Source: Amorphochlora amoebiformis
Lineage: Eukaryota; Cercozoa; Chlorarachniophyceae
Assembly: GCA_054601695.1 (NCBI GenBank)
Contig: BAAHQB010000073.1
Span: forward strand, 620,001-684,000
Direction of reading: 5' to 3'
Length of the DNA stretch: 64,000 bases
In this document: positions 30,365 through 46,501 of the stretch, in pieces
How positions within the stretch are numbered: position 1 is the first letter of the stretch
Layout of the letters: the number at the start of each line of letters is the position of its first letter
Position numbers and translations under genes: made by a program
The notes under the pieces: model-generated
What the model was told of the DNA's origin: nothing
Database searches by the model: none
What the model saw: only the letters and a program-made list of their open reading frames with translations

Positions 30365-30925
30365 CTTAGTGTGTATGTATAAAAATATGTGCCTGTGTAT
30401 ATGTATATTTGTATATATAAAATATACATAATATACATACATATATATATATATATGTGTGTGTATATGTATATATGTATATATATAAGATATATATGTA
30501 CACGTACTCTAAAGGATATCTATACATATACACAAGTTTTTACAAGAACATATATATATATATATGCAATTTAACACATTGACATATACATGAACAAATC
30601 CACAATCAGCCTCCCATTCGAGGACCGTTGGGGTGTAGGATGGCGCAAGTTTCACGCTCGGTTCATGAATCTAGCCCTTATATTCGCTCTTGGTCATTTT
30701 GCAGCACATATTGCACGACAGCGGAAGGCAGTAAAGAACCAGACATATGAATATATCCAGGTGGGATGTTGTATGTATGTATGTAGATGTGTATATATGA
30801 CATATCTATGTTTATATACGTAACATATATATATATATATGTATATATAAATATATATATATATGTATATATATGTATGTATATATATATATACATATGT
30901 ACGTATGCATACTCTAGTATAGAAT

Positions 30926-30958
<33 letters not shown>

Positions 30959-31070
30959 ATGTAAGTATATTTACACACATCTATGTAGCTTGGCACGGGT
31001 CTTGCCCTATTCGGCCTGTGGTTCTTTGCTGGAGCACCGATCTGGTACATATATATATATATACATATAA

Positions 31071-31102
<32 letters not shown>

Positions 31103-31192
31103 ACATATAAATATATATATATATATATTTATATGTGAATGTACGTAAATAATATATGTGTATTTTTATTATAAATATTATATACATATAGT

Positions 31193-31235
<43 letters not shown>

Positions 31236-32218
31236 CCATATATATATATGTGTGTATATGTGTGTATATATGCATGTATGTAATATATATATATATATAT
31301 ATCAGGTTCCGGGGATGGGTGAGCAAGATAAACTTTCGAGACCTGTGTAGGCCTCTTTCAAGAACCTATGAGTGCTGCTTTATGACTGTTCGGAGGTATG
31401 CAGTGAGCTTGTTCGTATAATACATGTATATTTACATACACTATAATATATACATATATATATATATGTTCATATATATATATATATGTATATATAATAT
31501 ATATATATATATATATGTAACATATAATATATATACATACACATATATATACACATATATATACATATATATGTATAATGTACATTTATATTTAAATATA
31601 TATATATTTATATATATAAGTATATATATATATATGTGTGTGTATATATTCATACATATATGTGGGGAAGGGGGTGAGCGGGGGACGTGTTTATGGATAT
31701 GTACAAGTATGTTATGATAATATATATGTATACGTATATGTATATTCGTATTTATCAGAGATATGTAATTATATTTATGCGAGATATATAACATATATGT
31801 GAGTATGCATGTGCATACACATAATCGCATGGATGTGTATATTTAGACATATGTGAATCATATCTCAACTAGGTATGTAAATACAAATAAATATGTGTAT
31901 ATAGCATATAATAATATATATATATTCATACAGTTGTGTGTGCATGTAGTATATATCAATGTGTTCAATAATATATATACATATACTATATATAATATAT
32001 ATATATATATATCGACAAGCATATATATATATACCAAGGTCTCGTGTCCCAGTTCGCTACAAGGGCGACGTTCAGGTTCTCTACCTAAGGGAAGACATGC
32101 CTTTTGATGATCTCAAGACTCAGGTTTTATTTAATATTGGACATATTTGAAATATATATCAATGTATGCATATGTCAGTTGTAGAACTATCCTGTTCATA
32201 TATATATAGATATATCCT

Positions 32219-32262
<44 letters not shown>

Positions 32263-32276
32263 TAACATATATATAT

Positions 32277-32323
<47 letters not shown>

Positions 32324-32459
32324 AATATATATATGTGTGTGTGTGTAAAAACATACGTAAATATACACATATATACATATATATGTACATATGTATCTAT
32401 GTAAATATTTATATATGCAAATGAATATTTAGATGTATTATGTATTTGTGGAAAATACA

Positions 32460-32492
<33 letters not shown>

Positions 32493-32524
32493 CATACAAT
32501 AATATTATGCTTGTAGAATGATGC

Positions 32525-32589
<65 letters not shown>

Positions 32590-32677
32590 GCATGTATATT
32601 TAGATATGTATGTAGGTATGTACATATATAAAGTATATTTAAATATGTATGTATATATATATATATATACATATATA

Positions 32678-32716
<39 letters not shown>

Positions 32717-33282
32717 CATACATATATATATATATATTTATATATATTCATATGATATCTACATATACTTACATATAAATATATACACATACATATACAT
32801 ATATATATACATATATATATATATAAATATATATACATACATGTATATATATATACATATACGTACATGTACATATACATACATACATACATATACATAC
32901 ACATGAATATATATATACACATATGAATATAATATGTACATATACATATATGTATATATATATATATATATATATTATATACCCATCCCAGATCAAGAAT
33001 CCAACACTTAAGTCTGGTCTGGTGTACTGCAGTAAAAATCAGACCCTTACGGCCTTCCGGGTAAATACATAAGTATATTTACGTAAACAAATATGTGGAG
33101 TACAATACAAACATGGCGGAATGAGAGGGGAGAAAAGAGGGAGTGAAGTAGCTTGGGACGAGAGATGGCAAGGAGGGAGAGATCATGGATGGTAAAAATA
33201 AATATGGATACATTTTTTTATATGTATGCGCGTATATATATATATACATATATACATATATATACACATATATATATATTTA

Positions 33283-33319
<37 letters not shown>

Positions 33320-33558
33320 ATACAGAATAACGAGGAGTTATTCAGCGCTATACATGACGCGTCGATGCCGGTTATCCGTTTGGATGTTCCCAAGAGCGAT
33401 GTAGTCACTCGAATATTAGTATTATTATCATTATTTTTATTTTTCTTATTTTATATACATATGTTCCTAAGAGTGATGTAATACTATACATATAGTATAT
33501 ACATATATATATAGATACATTTACATATATCTATATGTTTGTCTAGCTCCAAAATGAA

Positions 33559-33598
<40 letters not shown>

Positions 33599-33703
33599 AT
33601 GTTTATATATATATTATATATATATGTACATATATATACTATTCAAATACATATATATATATATATATTTAATATATGTGTACACGTAAACTACATATAC
33701 ATA

Positions 33704-33746
<43 letters not shown>

Positions 33747-34069
33747 ATATATGTATGTATATATATTTATACATATGTATACATACATATAATATATACA
33801 TATATATTATATATTTATACAATATGTAGGTATATGTATGTATTTCTTTTATAGAATATGTAATTAAATATAAACATAACATGTGTGTAATACCTGTATG
33901 TGTGAGTATGAGCTGATCCAGCGAACACAAACAGATGAAAGATCTCGAGGCTCCATCAGTAGAATCTCCTCGACAATACGATGACGACAAAACAGTTCCC
34001 AATTCCGTACTTACATATATATATATATATATATGTATATCATATATATATGTATATACATATATACAC

Positions 34070-34104
<35 letters not shown>

Positions 34105-34378
34105 CAAATACATATATAGATACATTTATATATGATATATAATACAACATGTATGTTATAAATGTGTGTATATATATAGGTAATGTATATATATATATAT
34201 ATATACATTATATATTTATATATATATATACATATGTATATATATATATTTATATGTGTGTGTGTGTGTATTAATGAATACACTTTATATATGTATATTA
34301 GATTATCCTCTATATACATATATATATATATGTGTGTAAATATGTATTATATATGGATATAGATATGCATAGGTATTT

Positions 34379-34410
<32 letters not shown>

Positions 34411-34438
34411 GTATAAATATATATATATGTGTGTGTGC

Positions 34439-34482
<44 letters not shown>

Positions 34483-34605
34483 CCTGGATTGGACTAATTC
34501 AAATAGATTTTGTGTGTGCAGGATGGATCAGTGAACAAGAGGAAAACAGAGAGGCCGACTAGAGGTCAATTCTTTTTTGGGATCGACCTAAAATAAATAA
34601 GTATA

Positions 34606-34686
<81 letters not shown>

Positions 34687-35134
34687 CTATATATATATAT
34701 ATATAATATACATATATATATGTATATATGTATATATTATATATTATATATATATATATATATATACATACACATATATATATATGCATAGATGCTCATA
34801 ATATATGTAATTTGGATATTATATGTATATATATACATATATGTATATATATATATATGTATACATATATATTAATGTACATTTATATATATAAACGTGC
34901 ATGTATTTAGATATGTTTGTATATAGATGTATTTATATAAATATATGTATCTATATACGTATATATATATATATATATATATATATGTTTCATATACATA
35001 TATGTAAATATATATATACATGTCTATAAATCTATTATATATACATATATACATATCCACGTTGAATACATATAAAGCATATATAGTATACATATACTAA
35101 TAATACATACATATATTTTATACGTAATTTAGCG

Positions 35135-35177
<43 letters not shown>

Positions 35178-35456
35178 TGTACATATGTATCCTTTTAGAT
35201 GCCGGAAGTCAAAAGATTGAGGAAGAAGGGAAGCTGGAAGAAATCAAGATGGCGGAACTCAAGCATAGAGGATGTAATAATATTCAACCGTACATGTATA
35301 TATACATGCACGCTCATTTATGTATATACATACATATACATACATACATATGCACACATACACATATATATATATATATATTATACACACATAAATACAA
35401 CATGTATATATACATATTATGTGCGTAATTCATATGTACATACACATATTATAACA

Positions 35457-35499
<43 letters not shown>

Positions 35500-35801
35500 A
35501 AAAACATGTATATATATATATATATGTGTGCGCGTATATCTCGTGTGTGTAATATTATATTATGTCATATACATGTGTACATATATATAATATTAAAAAT
35601 GCATATGTATATGTATATATTAATAGGAACATTTTTTTTATATCTATATTTATATTAATACATTATAATTAGATATATATATATGTGTGTGTATCTATAT
35701 GCATATATACCTATAATATATATATATATATATTAGCTGTGGTAGACAAGCCGGAGAACAATACAAGGTACATACATTTTTCAGTTCACAAATGTATACA
35801 A

Positions 35802-35843
<42 letters not shown>

Positions 35844-36430
35844 CTGGCGCTCATCCCTACCGGCCGTATGACCCCGCCCATCACACGAGGCACCACGCGC
35901 ACCCGAGCGCGGAAGGGTTTCGGCTGAATTTCGCGATAAGATTACCGTGACGATGCAGAGTGACAGCAGGAGGGACGCTAGGCCTCTGTGACAGTCGCGT
36001 ACGGTGCCCATCGACTCGCGGACTTTTCTAATATATATCTGTGCATATATATTATGCATATATATATATATATATAGATAGATAGATGTTATATTATATA
36101 TATATATATATGTATTTATATGTTCATTAATAATACGTACAAGTTGTACATGCGTATCTATGATATACGAATGTATGTTCTACATATATGAAGTATATCT
36201 ATATATGACATATAATATTTATAATATATACATATACATTGTTTGTATTTTCAGGGACGAAAAAGAAGGTATGTTGCGGCGTGGATCCTCCCAGCCTTTC
36301 GTGTCTTCAGACAATTCTGCGGGGAAGGTATATTCAAATATATATGTATATAATATGTATATTCAATATATATGTATATATATATATATATATACAATGG
36401 TGTGTGACTGTGTCTTTTAATGTATATATG

Positions 36431-36472
<42 letters not shown>

Positions 36473-36958
36473 CTATATAATATATATATATATATGTGCA
36501 TATATATATATATATATGATATGTATGTATATAGATGTTATATATGCATACAAATATAAATATATATATGCATATATATATATATATATATATATATAGT
36601 GTGTATACAGTACATAGTCATGTAATGTGCATGCACATATGTCGTTATGTAATAATATGTAAGTATATGTATCTCATATATATATATATATATATATATA
36701 ACATATGTATGTATATAGATATATATATATATATATATTTAAATATATTAAGGTATGTACGTAGATATCTATATATTTAGGAGGATACCAAGTATCTAGG
36801 TTCAATGGATGACCGATCGTTGGCGGCAGAGGACGACGTGTCAGAGAATAAAGACTACAACGTGGTCGTATCATTTGATAACCAGGTCATGTACGCCTAC
36901 GCATATTTGTAAGATAATAGAATTCACAATATAAAATACATATTGGATAAATGTACAT

Positions 36959-36989
<31 letters not shown>

Positions 36990-37530
36990 TATATATATAT
37001 AAATATACATGCATATATATATACATATATATATATATATATTATGTATATATATATATAACTGTATATATTTAGATATATATATATATCTATGTACCTG
37101 ATATATATAATATATACATACATACATATATATATATACATATATATATATATATGTATGTATATTTATGCACATACATATAAATAAACAACATATGCAT
37201 ATACAACTAGATCAAGACTTTCAAACTAAGCGGAAAGACACCCTGGGATGACCTTGTCATAGGTCAGAAAAAGCCGTATTAATCTCAACAATAATTGCAT
37301 TCGAACTCTGATCCACTTAACCTAACCTAGCTATAATCCTAATCCTTGCACGATTGTGAACAGCCGTGAAGGAAGCGTTTTTGTGCGACCACGACACGAG
37401 CTCCCTGAAGGCATTCCGCGGGATATTCTTCGATCTGGAGAGCAGGTCTAACTATGATAATTCTTTTATTGAGGAGACTTGTTTGTGATTGGAGGGTATA
37501 CATACATGTATACATGTATGTCCGTATATA

Positions 37531-37577
<47 letters not shown>

Positions 37578-37697
37578 ATTTACATACATATATATATATA
37601 TATGTATATATATATACATTATATGTATATATATATGTATATATATATACATATGCGTACGTATAGGTGTATACATATATATACATATGTATATTGC

Positions 37698-37738
<41 letters not shown>

Positions 37739-37806
37739 TATATATAAGCTATAAATATGAATATATTTATACATATTACATTTATACACACATATGTAAG
37801 CATATG

Positions 37807-37843
<37 letters not shown>

Positions 37844-38005
37844 AACACACACACACATATATATGTATATATATATATATATCATATATATATATATATA
37901 TAATATTTATTCATATGTATATATATATATGTACATATGTAGATACATATATATGTATGTATATATACACATATATATATATATATGTAGATGTATATAT
38001 GTACA

Positions 38006-38057
<52 letters not shown>

Positions 38058-38738
38058 CATCAATAATGCATATGTATTTTATATTATGCATAAATATATA
38101 TTATACATACATTTATAAATTATTATATATATACATATATATATATGTATATATGTGCATGTATTATGTGTTGGTATGTATATGTATACAAATACATATC
38201 AACGTGATATGCTTCCTACCAGAGATGAAAAAAAGCGGCGGCACAAAGCTAACGAGGTAGTATAAGGTTTAGGCTAGGCTAAGTGAACGGTGCCATCATG
38301 TACAATATTGTCCACATTATGTGTGTGTGTATATATATATATATTTTATATGAATATATATATATATGTATATATGTACACATATACGTTAAAAAATAAA
38401 ATATACATACATTTAATACTTATATATGTATGTATATATACATGTAAATATTTATGCATATATGTATAGAGATAGGTATCATATAAATGCGTGTTTGTGT
38501 GCGTGTGAAAACTAGATTAAACCAATGGTATTATCAGACCATTACCACAAACCTACATGTAATATGGTATATATATATATATATATAATGTATATATATA
38601 TATATTTGTATATATATATATATTATATATGCATATATACAAAATGGGTGTATGTAAAAATGTATTTATACACACATATATATATATATATATATTATTT
38701 ATATGAATAGATATACATATATATATATATATTATATT

Positions 38739-38769
<31 letters not shown>

Positions 38770-38790
38770 GTCGTACATATATGTACCTAG

Positions 38791-38839
<49 letters not shown>

Positions 38840-38966
38840 CATATGTATACACATATGTAATATATATAGCGTTAAATTATTATTATATATATTTATATGT
38901 ATATATGTATATATATATATATATTGTACATTAAATTATTATTATTATTATACATTTAGATGTATA

Positions 38967-39017
<51 letters not shown>

Positions 39018-39115
39018 ATATATGTATATATATATATGTGTGTGTATGCGTGTGTACATAGCTTAGAAGGGTTAGGCGAGTGATCTTTCCAGTTATCACC
39101 GCGTACATATTACAT

Positions 39116-39162
<47 letters not shown>

Positions 39163-39476
39163 CACATACATACATACATACATATATATATATACATAAT
39201 ATATATAATATATATATATATATATGTATACATTTATATATATATATATATATATTAGATATATGTATATATATATACATGTATATTATATATATAAAAT
39301 ATATTATAAATAATATATATGTGTATATGTATATTTGTGTAAATATACATATGTATACGTATATATACATACAGGTCTCTTCCAATGAAAAGCTATGTGA
39401 GCTGCTAGCAAAAGCCAAGTCTCCAAGGGTTCTCATAACGCCGATTAAGAGGAAAAAGTCGGACACTTTTATTTAA
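26561..39476 (+). CDS. Multi-pass membrane protein with two PB1/ubiquitin-like domains
   Basis: Twenty-two exons join in phase into 588 residues: 26561-26630, 26751-26944, 28495-28602, 28877-28959, 29966-30070, 30610-30760, 30989-31044, 31306-31395, 32039-32123, 32992-33060, 33326-33400, 33935-34006, 34522-34564, 35199-35273, 35737-35767, 36255-36327, 36781-36885, 37217-37262, 37364-37445, 38223-38256, 39062-39079, 39375-39476. A basic N-terminus ([15 protein letters not shown]) is followed by about five hydrophobic segments between residues 73 and 256, e.g. [19 protein letters not shown] and [19 protein letters not shown]. Residues 288-362 look like a PB1 domain ([40 protein letters not shown]) without a clear acidic OPCA motif. 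After an acidic, charged linker, residues 485-579 look like a second beta-grasp domain ([41 protein letters not shown]). I know no family with this architecture. PB1 domains normally mediate protein heterodimerisation, so a membrane scaffold or receptor role is an inference. The 18-nt exon may be skipped without changing frame. Confidence 0.66.
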
Positions 39477-39698
39477 TTTCCTTCCCGCCATCCTTCTTCC
39501 CGAGTTTTATAACAAAGAATTCAATTACCAGAAGTGGATATCAGTCTGTGTGGGTATAAGATGCATAATATATATTATATATATATATATACATATACAT
39601 ATACAGAGATGTATATGTATGCATACACATATATAAACATGTGTGTATACGTGTTATATACATATATATATACATACATGTACACATATGTACATATT

Positions 39699-39990
39699 AT
39701 GCAGGAAGCGCCCGTTACCGTTCGTGTCGACTGGGTGTCCATTTTGGCCGGTAGTACATGTACAATATGTTATGTTAAATAAATACAAATAAATAAGTAA
39801 ATAGATAAACATATGTCTATAGATAGATATATATATATATATGTATATATAATAATATACATGTATATGTGTGTATGCATAAATACGGAAATATTACAAA
39901 TATGTAAATATATACCTAACTTATTCAATATAATGAAATGTAGGATACATCTCACATATTTTCAGTAAATCACATATATATATATATATA

Positions 39991-40021
<31 letters not shown>

Positions 40022-40833
40022 GTAGTGTAGATATATATATATATATATGTGTATGTATATATGTGTATATATATATATGTATATCTACATATATATATTA
40101 TATATTCACATGTATGTAGTTACTTACATTTACATATATTTCACCCGCTTATGCATGTATTTCAAAGGCTGTCGAGGGGGATCGGGGTGAGGTTGGTTAC
40201 ATCTCCCGCTGGTGACGTAATAAATTATCACTATATGCTGTGTATATGTGCATAAAAGAGCTATACGTACATGCTAAACTAGCATATAATATGGCTAATG
40301 GTACTATACAGACAGACATAAACAAGGACTACATATTATATGTATATATAAACGGTATGATATTCAACAAAACATGTAGGTATGCGTATTTAAAAATTTT
40401 CTTGTGTGTACATGTGTATGTAAATACATATCTATTCATACATGCATATGTATGTATCTATATGCATGTATTTTTTTGTAATTACATTTGTACGTACGTA
40501 CACATAACATATATATATATATATAGATATATATATATATGTGTGTGTATATATATATGTTTATTACACATACAAGTAGATTAGTCACACATTAAATATA
40601 TATATAAATTCATAAAATTTGTGTATATGTAACGTATATCTATGGATTCAGAGTACAATGAATATGTGTTTATATGAATATGACATCTGAAACTAGCGAC
40701 TCACGTTGAAGCCGAAAAGATTAGAAATAATCATTTTCTGCCTCCACCCGTGTACACTTAGGTTCTTCCGTTTCAGTCACATTCCCATCTTCGCGACCAT
40801 CTGTGTGGTATGACTATATATACGTATATACAT

Positions 40834-40895
<62 letters not shown>

Positions 40896-40951
40896 ATATA
40901 TATAAACATAAATACACAATGTATTTGTGGGCTCTGTGTTGTATGTATAAG

Positions 40952-40988
<37 letters not shown>

Positions 40989-41245
40989 TGTATATATATA
41001 GATATATATATACATTTATATATACAATATATATATATATGTGTGTGTATGTATGTATGTACACACATATACATGGATACATATATACATATGTATATAT
41101 ATACATACATATGTACCGTGGTTACGTTGTATTATATACATATATATATATATATACATATATGTGAATATATGTCTTAATACATATTACCATATATACA
41201 AAATAGAATGTACATTAATACGTACATGTATTTTTATATATGTAT

Positions 41246-41292
<47 letters not shown>

Positions 41293-41485
41293 TGTGTGTG
41301 TGCGTGTATACCAAAACATTCGAACATATAAGCTATATTTACTTATCTATAAGGTTTACGCTTTCCATGGATCAGAGGTTTTCCCTCTAATAGCCCTTGT
41401 CTTATGGGTTTTCTCCTACCGCGCAAGAAAGCTCAAGGTTCAGCTCTTAGAGTTAATATTCTTTGAGTAACATCAAACATGCTTA

Positions 41486-41530
<45 letters not shown>

Positions 41531-42171
41531 CAAAACAATGTTACATATCGGGGGGTAAAATATATGCATATTGAACTAAAGGTGGAGAAGATTTTGTACA
41601 AGTTTTCGCACAAGAAGAATGAGCATGCGCGCTGGGCAGATCCAAACTATAAGTAACGATACGTGTATGCATCATATGTATGTATGTACATATGTACATG
41701 TATTTATAGATAAATATATATATGTATATATACATATATATATATGTAGATATATATATATATTATATGTATGTATGTATGTATATAAATACGTATTATA
41801 TGTATATACATATATATATAATATATATAATTATATATATATATATATATATATAATATCTGTGTTCTCTCTCTCTCTCTCCTTACTTTAGGTTAGGATA
41901 GCGTTAGGTTAGAGCCAGGGAGATGTATATGTAAATATCTATATATACATATATATATATATATATATACATATATATACACATGTGTAAATATATATTA
42001 GATATCTATTGAAGCTACGGATAAAGCTTGCCAACCGTAGGGTCCCAGATACCTTTGGATACTATGTAGGATTATATGTATAAATGTATTTGAAACATAT
42101 AGTCATGTGCATGTGTACAAAACATGTAGTTATTTATATAAGACATATAGTCATGTATAATATGTGTATAC

Positions 42172-42203
<32 letters not shown>

Positions 42204-42258
42204 TGTATATATCTATATATATTATATATATATATATGTAAAAATTTACATCCACAAA

Positions 42259-42302
<44 letters not shown>

Positions 42303-45281
42303 GTAAGTTTTTATACATATACATATATATACATAATATGTATATATTATATACACACATATATGTATATATAAATATATGTGTATGTATTTTATATACA
42401 ATATATATAGGTGTAATATTGTATACTGCATATAGATATATCAAGATATATGTCTTTTCTTATACATATAAAATATAAAATATGTACGAATACATCGTAT
42501 GGAGGTACTTACATATATATATACAGATATATGTTTTGATACGATATGTAGAAAGACCTATAATGGATGTAAGAGTATATATGTATATACATTTCATAGA
42601 TTATGTTTTCAGGCCGTATATTGTAGAGAAAGACGTGCAATGGATATAAGAATATAAGTGTATACACATTTAATAGATTATGTTTTCAGGTCGTTCTGGG
42701 GAGAAGTACTCAGTTTTGCAGCTATACAATGGTAAACAAGTTACTATTTATATATACACATATATAATAATATATGTATATATATATATATACAATGTAT
42801 ATTTACATATTGTAATATATGAATATATAGATATACATATATATAAAGAAACATTTATATATATATAATATATATATATAAGATATATGTATAAAACGCA
42901 TTTATAGAAACACATATAGTATATTGTAATAAATATAGAAGGATATATACATATATAAACATATTTAGATATATAGGACATGCATTTATATACCACATTT
43001 ACACACGTGTAAATGTATGCTACTTCTTATTCTGACCATAAACATATTTATATACATGGACATGCATTTATATACTGTATTTATATACGTGTAAAAAAAC
43101 GCTATTTGTGTACCACTCATTTTATAGCATACTGGGAATCATCCACAAACATACATGTATATTATGTGTATGTAATATATATATTATATATATGTATATA
43201 TATATATGTATGTATATATTCAGGTACCCGCTGAGGGTGGTACAGAGATTCGCCTGACCATCAAGCACTGTACATTCATAGACTCATGTCTTAGCAACAT
43301 CGCTCTCAACGAGAATAAAGTAGATCCAGAAGAAAAGGTCATCATTCGGAATTTCTCAGAATTTCTCTGGAAGTTTCCCAGAGTTTTCCTCATTTCGTAG
43401 GCTTCTAACTCTCTTTTCTTTCTCTTCGATTTTCCTTTCTATTCCCTTTCTCCTTTTCGATTCTTTGTACTCCCGCTTCCCTCTATTCTACACCTCTCTC
43501 ACTCTGTTCTCTCACTCTCTTCTAGCTTCTCTTTTTCCGTCTATTTCTCTCTGCCTCTCTCTCATCTCTCTCTCTTTATAATATCAACTACGTGAAATTA
43601 TGTATCATATTATTTAAATTGTGTAAATACACATATCTACACCGTTACATACACATACCAATGTTATACATATATATATATATATATATATATCATGTTA
43701 AAGATGCATCTACATGTACATATACATAATTAGGAGCGAACAGGGGAGATTTGGTTCAACATGGGGCGGAGTTTCTTCTCTGTATACGGGCCGTATATGT
43801 CATCCGACTACACCATCGCCAACGCGAAGCGCGTGGTATGTATGTATGTGTAGTTGTATACATATCTGTATATATATGTATATGTGTGTGTATATGTGTA
43901 TGTGTGTATGTGTATGTATATCAATATATACATGTATATATTCTATATGGATGTCGTGATTACACTTCTGATAAAGAGGATGTTGCAACAACATGTAATA
44001 CATGTGTAATGTACATGTAAATATACATATGTAATATTATATATATGTATATGTATGTATATTCATATATATTTAATATATATACATTATATTATATTTC
44101 TTCGTGCATGTTTGCTTGTACAAAGTATATTTTAAGGGATACATGGGTGTGAAGTAATGTAAACCGGACATATATACATGTATGTATAATATATATGTAT
44201 ACATATATGTGTACATATATATATATATATAATATATATATATGTACATGTGTATGTATATGTATATGTATACATATGTGTATGTATGTATATATATGTA
44301 TGTGTATATATTCATATTATCCATCCATATGCATACATACATTTAGATGCATGCATATATCATTACATAAACTTAATATTAGGCTGTTATGGTCCAGACG
44401 ACAGGGTCTGTTGTCTCTGACACAGTGATAAACTTTCAAAAGATTCGCAAATACTGGGACCGCGTCATAGTCTTCGCCGTTGGCAGTGATCTTATGAAGT
44501 ACTCATAGAGAATAGAAATTATTATGTGTACACATTGTGCATGTCATTTCATGTAAATGTGTGTATAAAGTATATGCATGTGTGTAGCAATATGTATATG
44601 TGTATGTGTATGTATATACATATATATATGTGTGTGTGTGTATGTATGTGTTTTGATAGTGTGCATTGTGTATGCATATATTTATGTGTATGTAACTATG
44701 TTGTGTGTAGATACGCACATACATCTAAACATATAACACATATACATGTGTGTACGTGTGTTTGTATTTGTCATGTCACCCTGTCTATACAGTTATGATA
44801 TGTATTCGTTTTTCATGCATATGTATGCAATGTATATAAAATATATATCTATGTGTGTACCGGTAAACAAGCTTATGTACATATGCACACACATATATAG
44901 GAACAACATTCGTATGTGTATACATAGGTCTATGTATTTGTTGATTCGTCTTATTATACAGTTATGACTGCGGAGAGGAGCATGCAGTACAGTCGACGAC
45001 AGTGTTTACCCACTCCGATGTCTCGCATTTTGATCCTAAAAAGGTCTGCAATATTAGATAAGCATAGCATAATCATATGCATGCATATAAAAATATATAT
45101 ACATATATAACAATACTAATATGTATATATATATATATATATCAATATATATATATATATATATGAATATATAAATACATATACATATATGTTTATAAAT
45201 ATGTAATGTTGTGAGGTGTATGCCGTCGACGATAGTTTCAATTCATGCTGGCCTGATAATGTATATACATGTATATATATG

Positions 45282-45319
<38 letters not shown>

Positions 45320-45630
45320 CATGTGTATATATATATATATATATAACGTACACATGATACATATCCCCCACATATCGAACAATCCCACATCCAAAAAAAG
45401 GAATCAAATCATATAAAAAGGCAAAATTCCGCTGGATGTTAAACAGAATTGACAAATTCATCGCTCTCAAAGTAATCGTACCCTAACCATAACCCCAACC
45501 TCGATCCCAACGCCCAACCCGACCTGTACGGATCGGGGATTAGAGAGAATGGAGTTAATATGAGAATTGAAAAACCGGAACACAACTCTACTCATTACTA
45601 ATCTTTCATATAATTATGAAACATGATCAT

Positions 45631-45668
<38 letters not shown>

Positions 45669-45887
45669 GTACAAATATGTGTGTATGTATGTATATATAC
45701 ACATGTACAGTCAATGAAATAAAGCATATATTGGGTAATACATAGATGTATATATATTATATATAAAGGTATACAAATTAGGCTCAACACGGTCTTGACC
45801 ATCACGACCAAGGCATGCCGACTGTCCATCGGATGGATACCATGTCAAACGACCTCAAGGCCAGTCAGAAGGTGCTACACTCCTTTC

Positions 45888-45940
<53 letters not shown>

Positions 45941-46179
45941 GTAGTATATATCTATAAATATATATGTATATATTTTTATATTAAAGGACCTGATCATGCA
46001 TCACCCCAACGAAACTCATTGGCCAAATTCCGTCCTGTTTAACGGCGATCCACCAGGTTAGTATACCTAAACGCAACTCGTGCTTCAAATTTGATATGCT
46101 AGTATTGTTATTACGTGTTCGCAGAGCATTTATCGTGTATTGTATTAAGATATAATGTTTTTGCGCGTGTGTGCTTGTT

Positions 46180-46214
<35 letters not shown>

Positions 46215-46286
46215 GTATGCATAATGATATGAATGCACGTATAGGTTTTTGAAAACATGCAGAAACATTGTATATGCATATATATG

Positions 46287-46327
<41 letters not shown>

Positions 46328-46377
46328 ATATATATATATATATATATATAATATATAATATATATATACATATATAC

Positions 46378-46415
<38 letters not shown>

Positions 46416-46470
46416 TATATATATATATATATATAATATATATATATATATGTATATATATATTTATATA

Positions 46471-46501
<31 letters not shown>

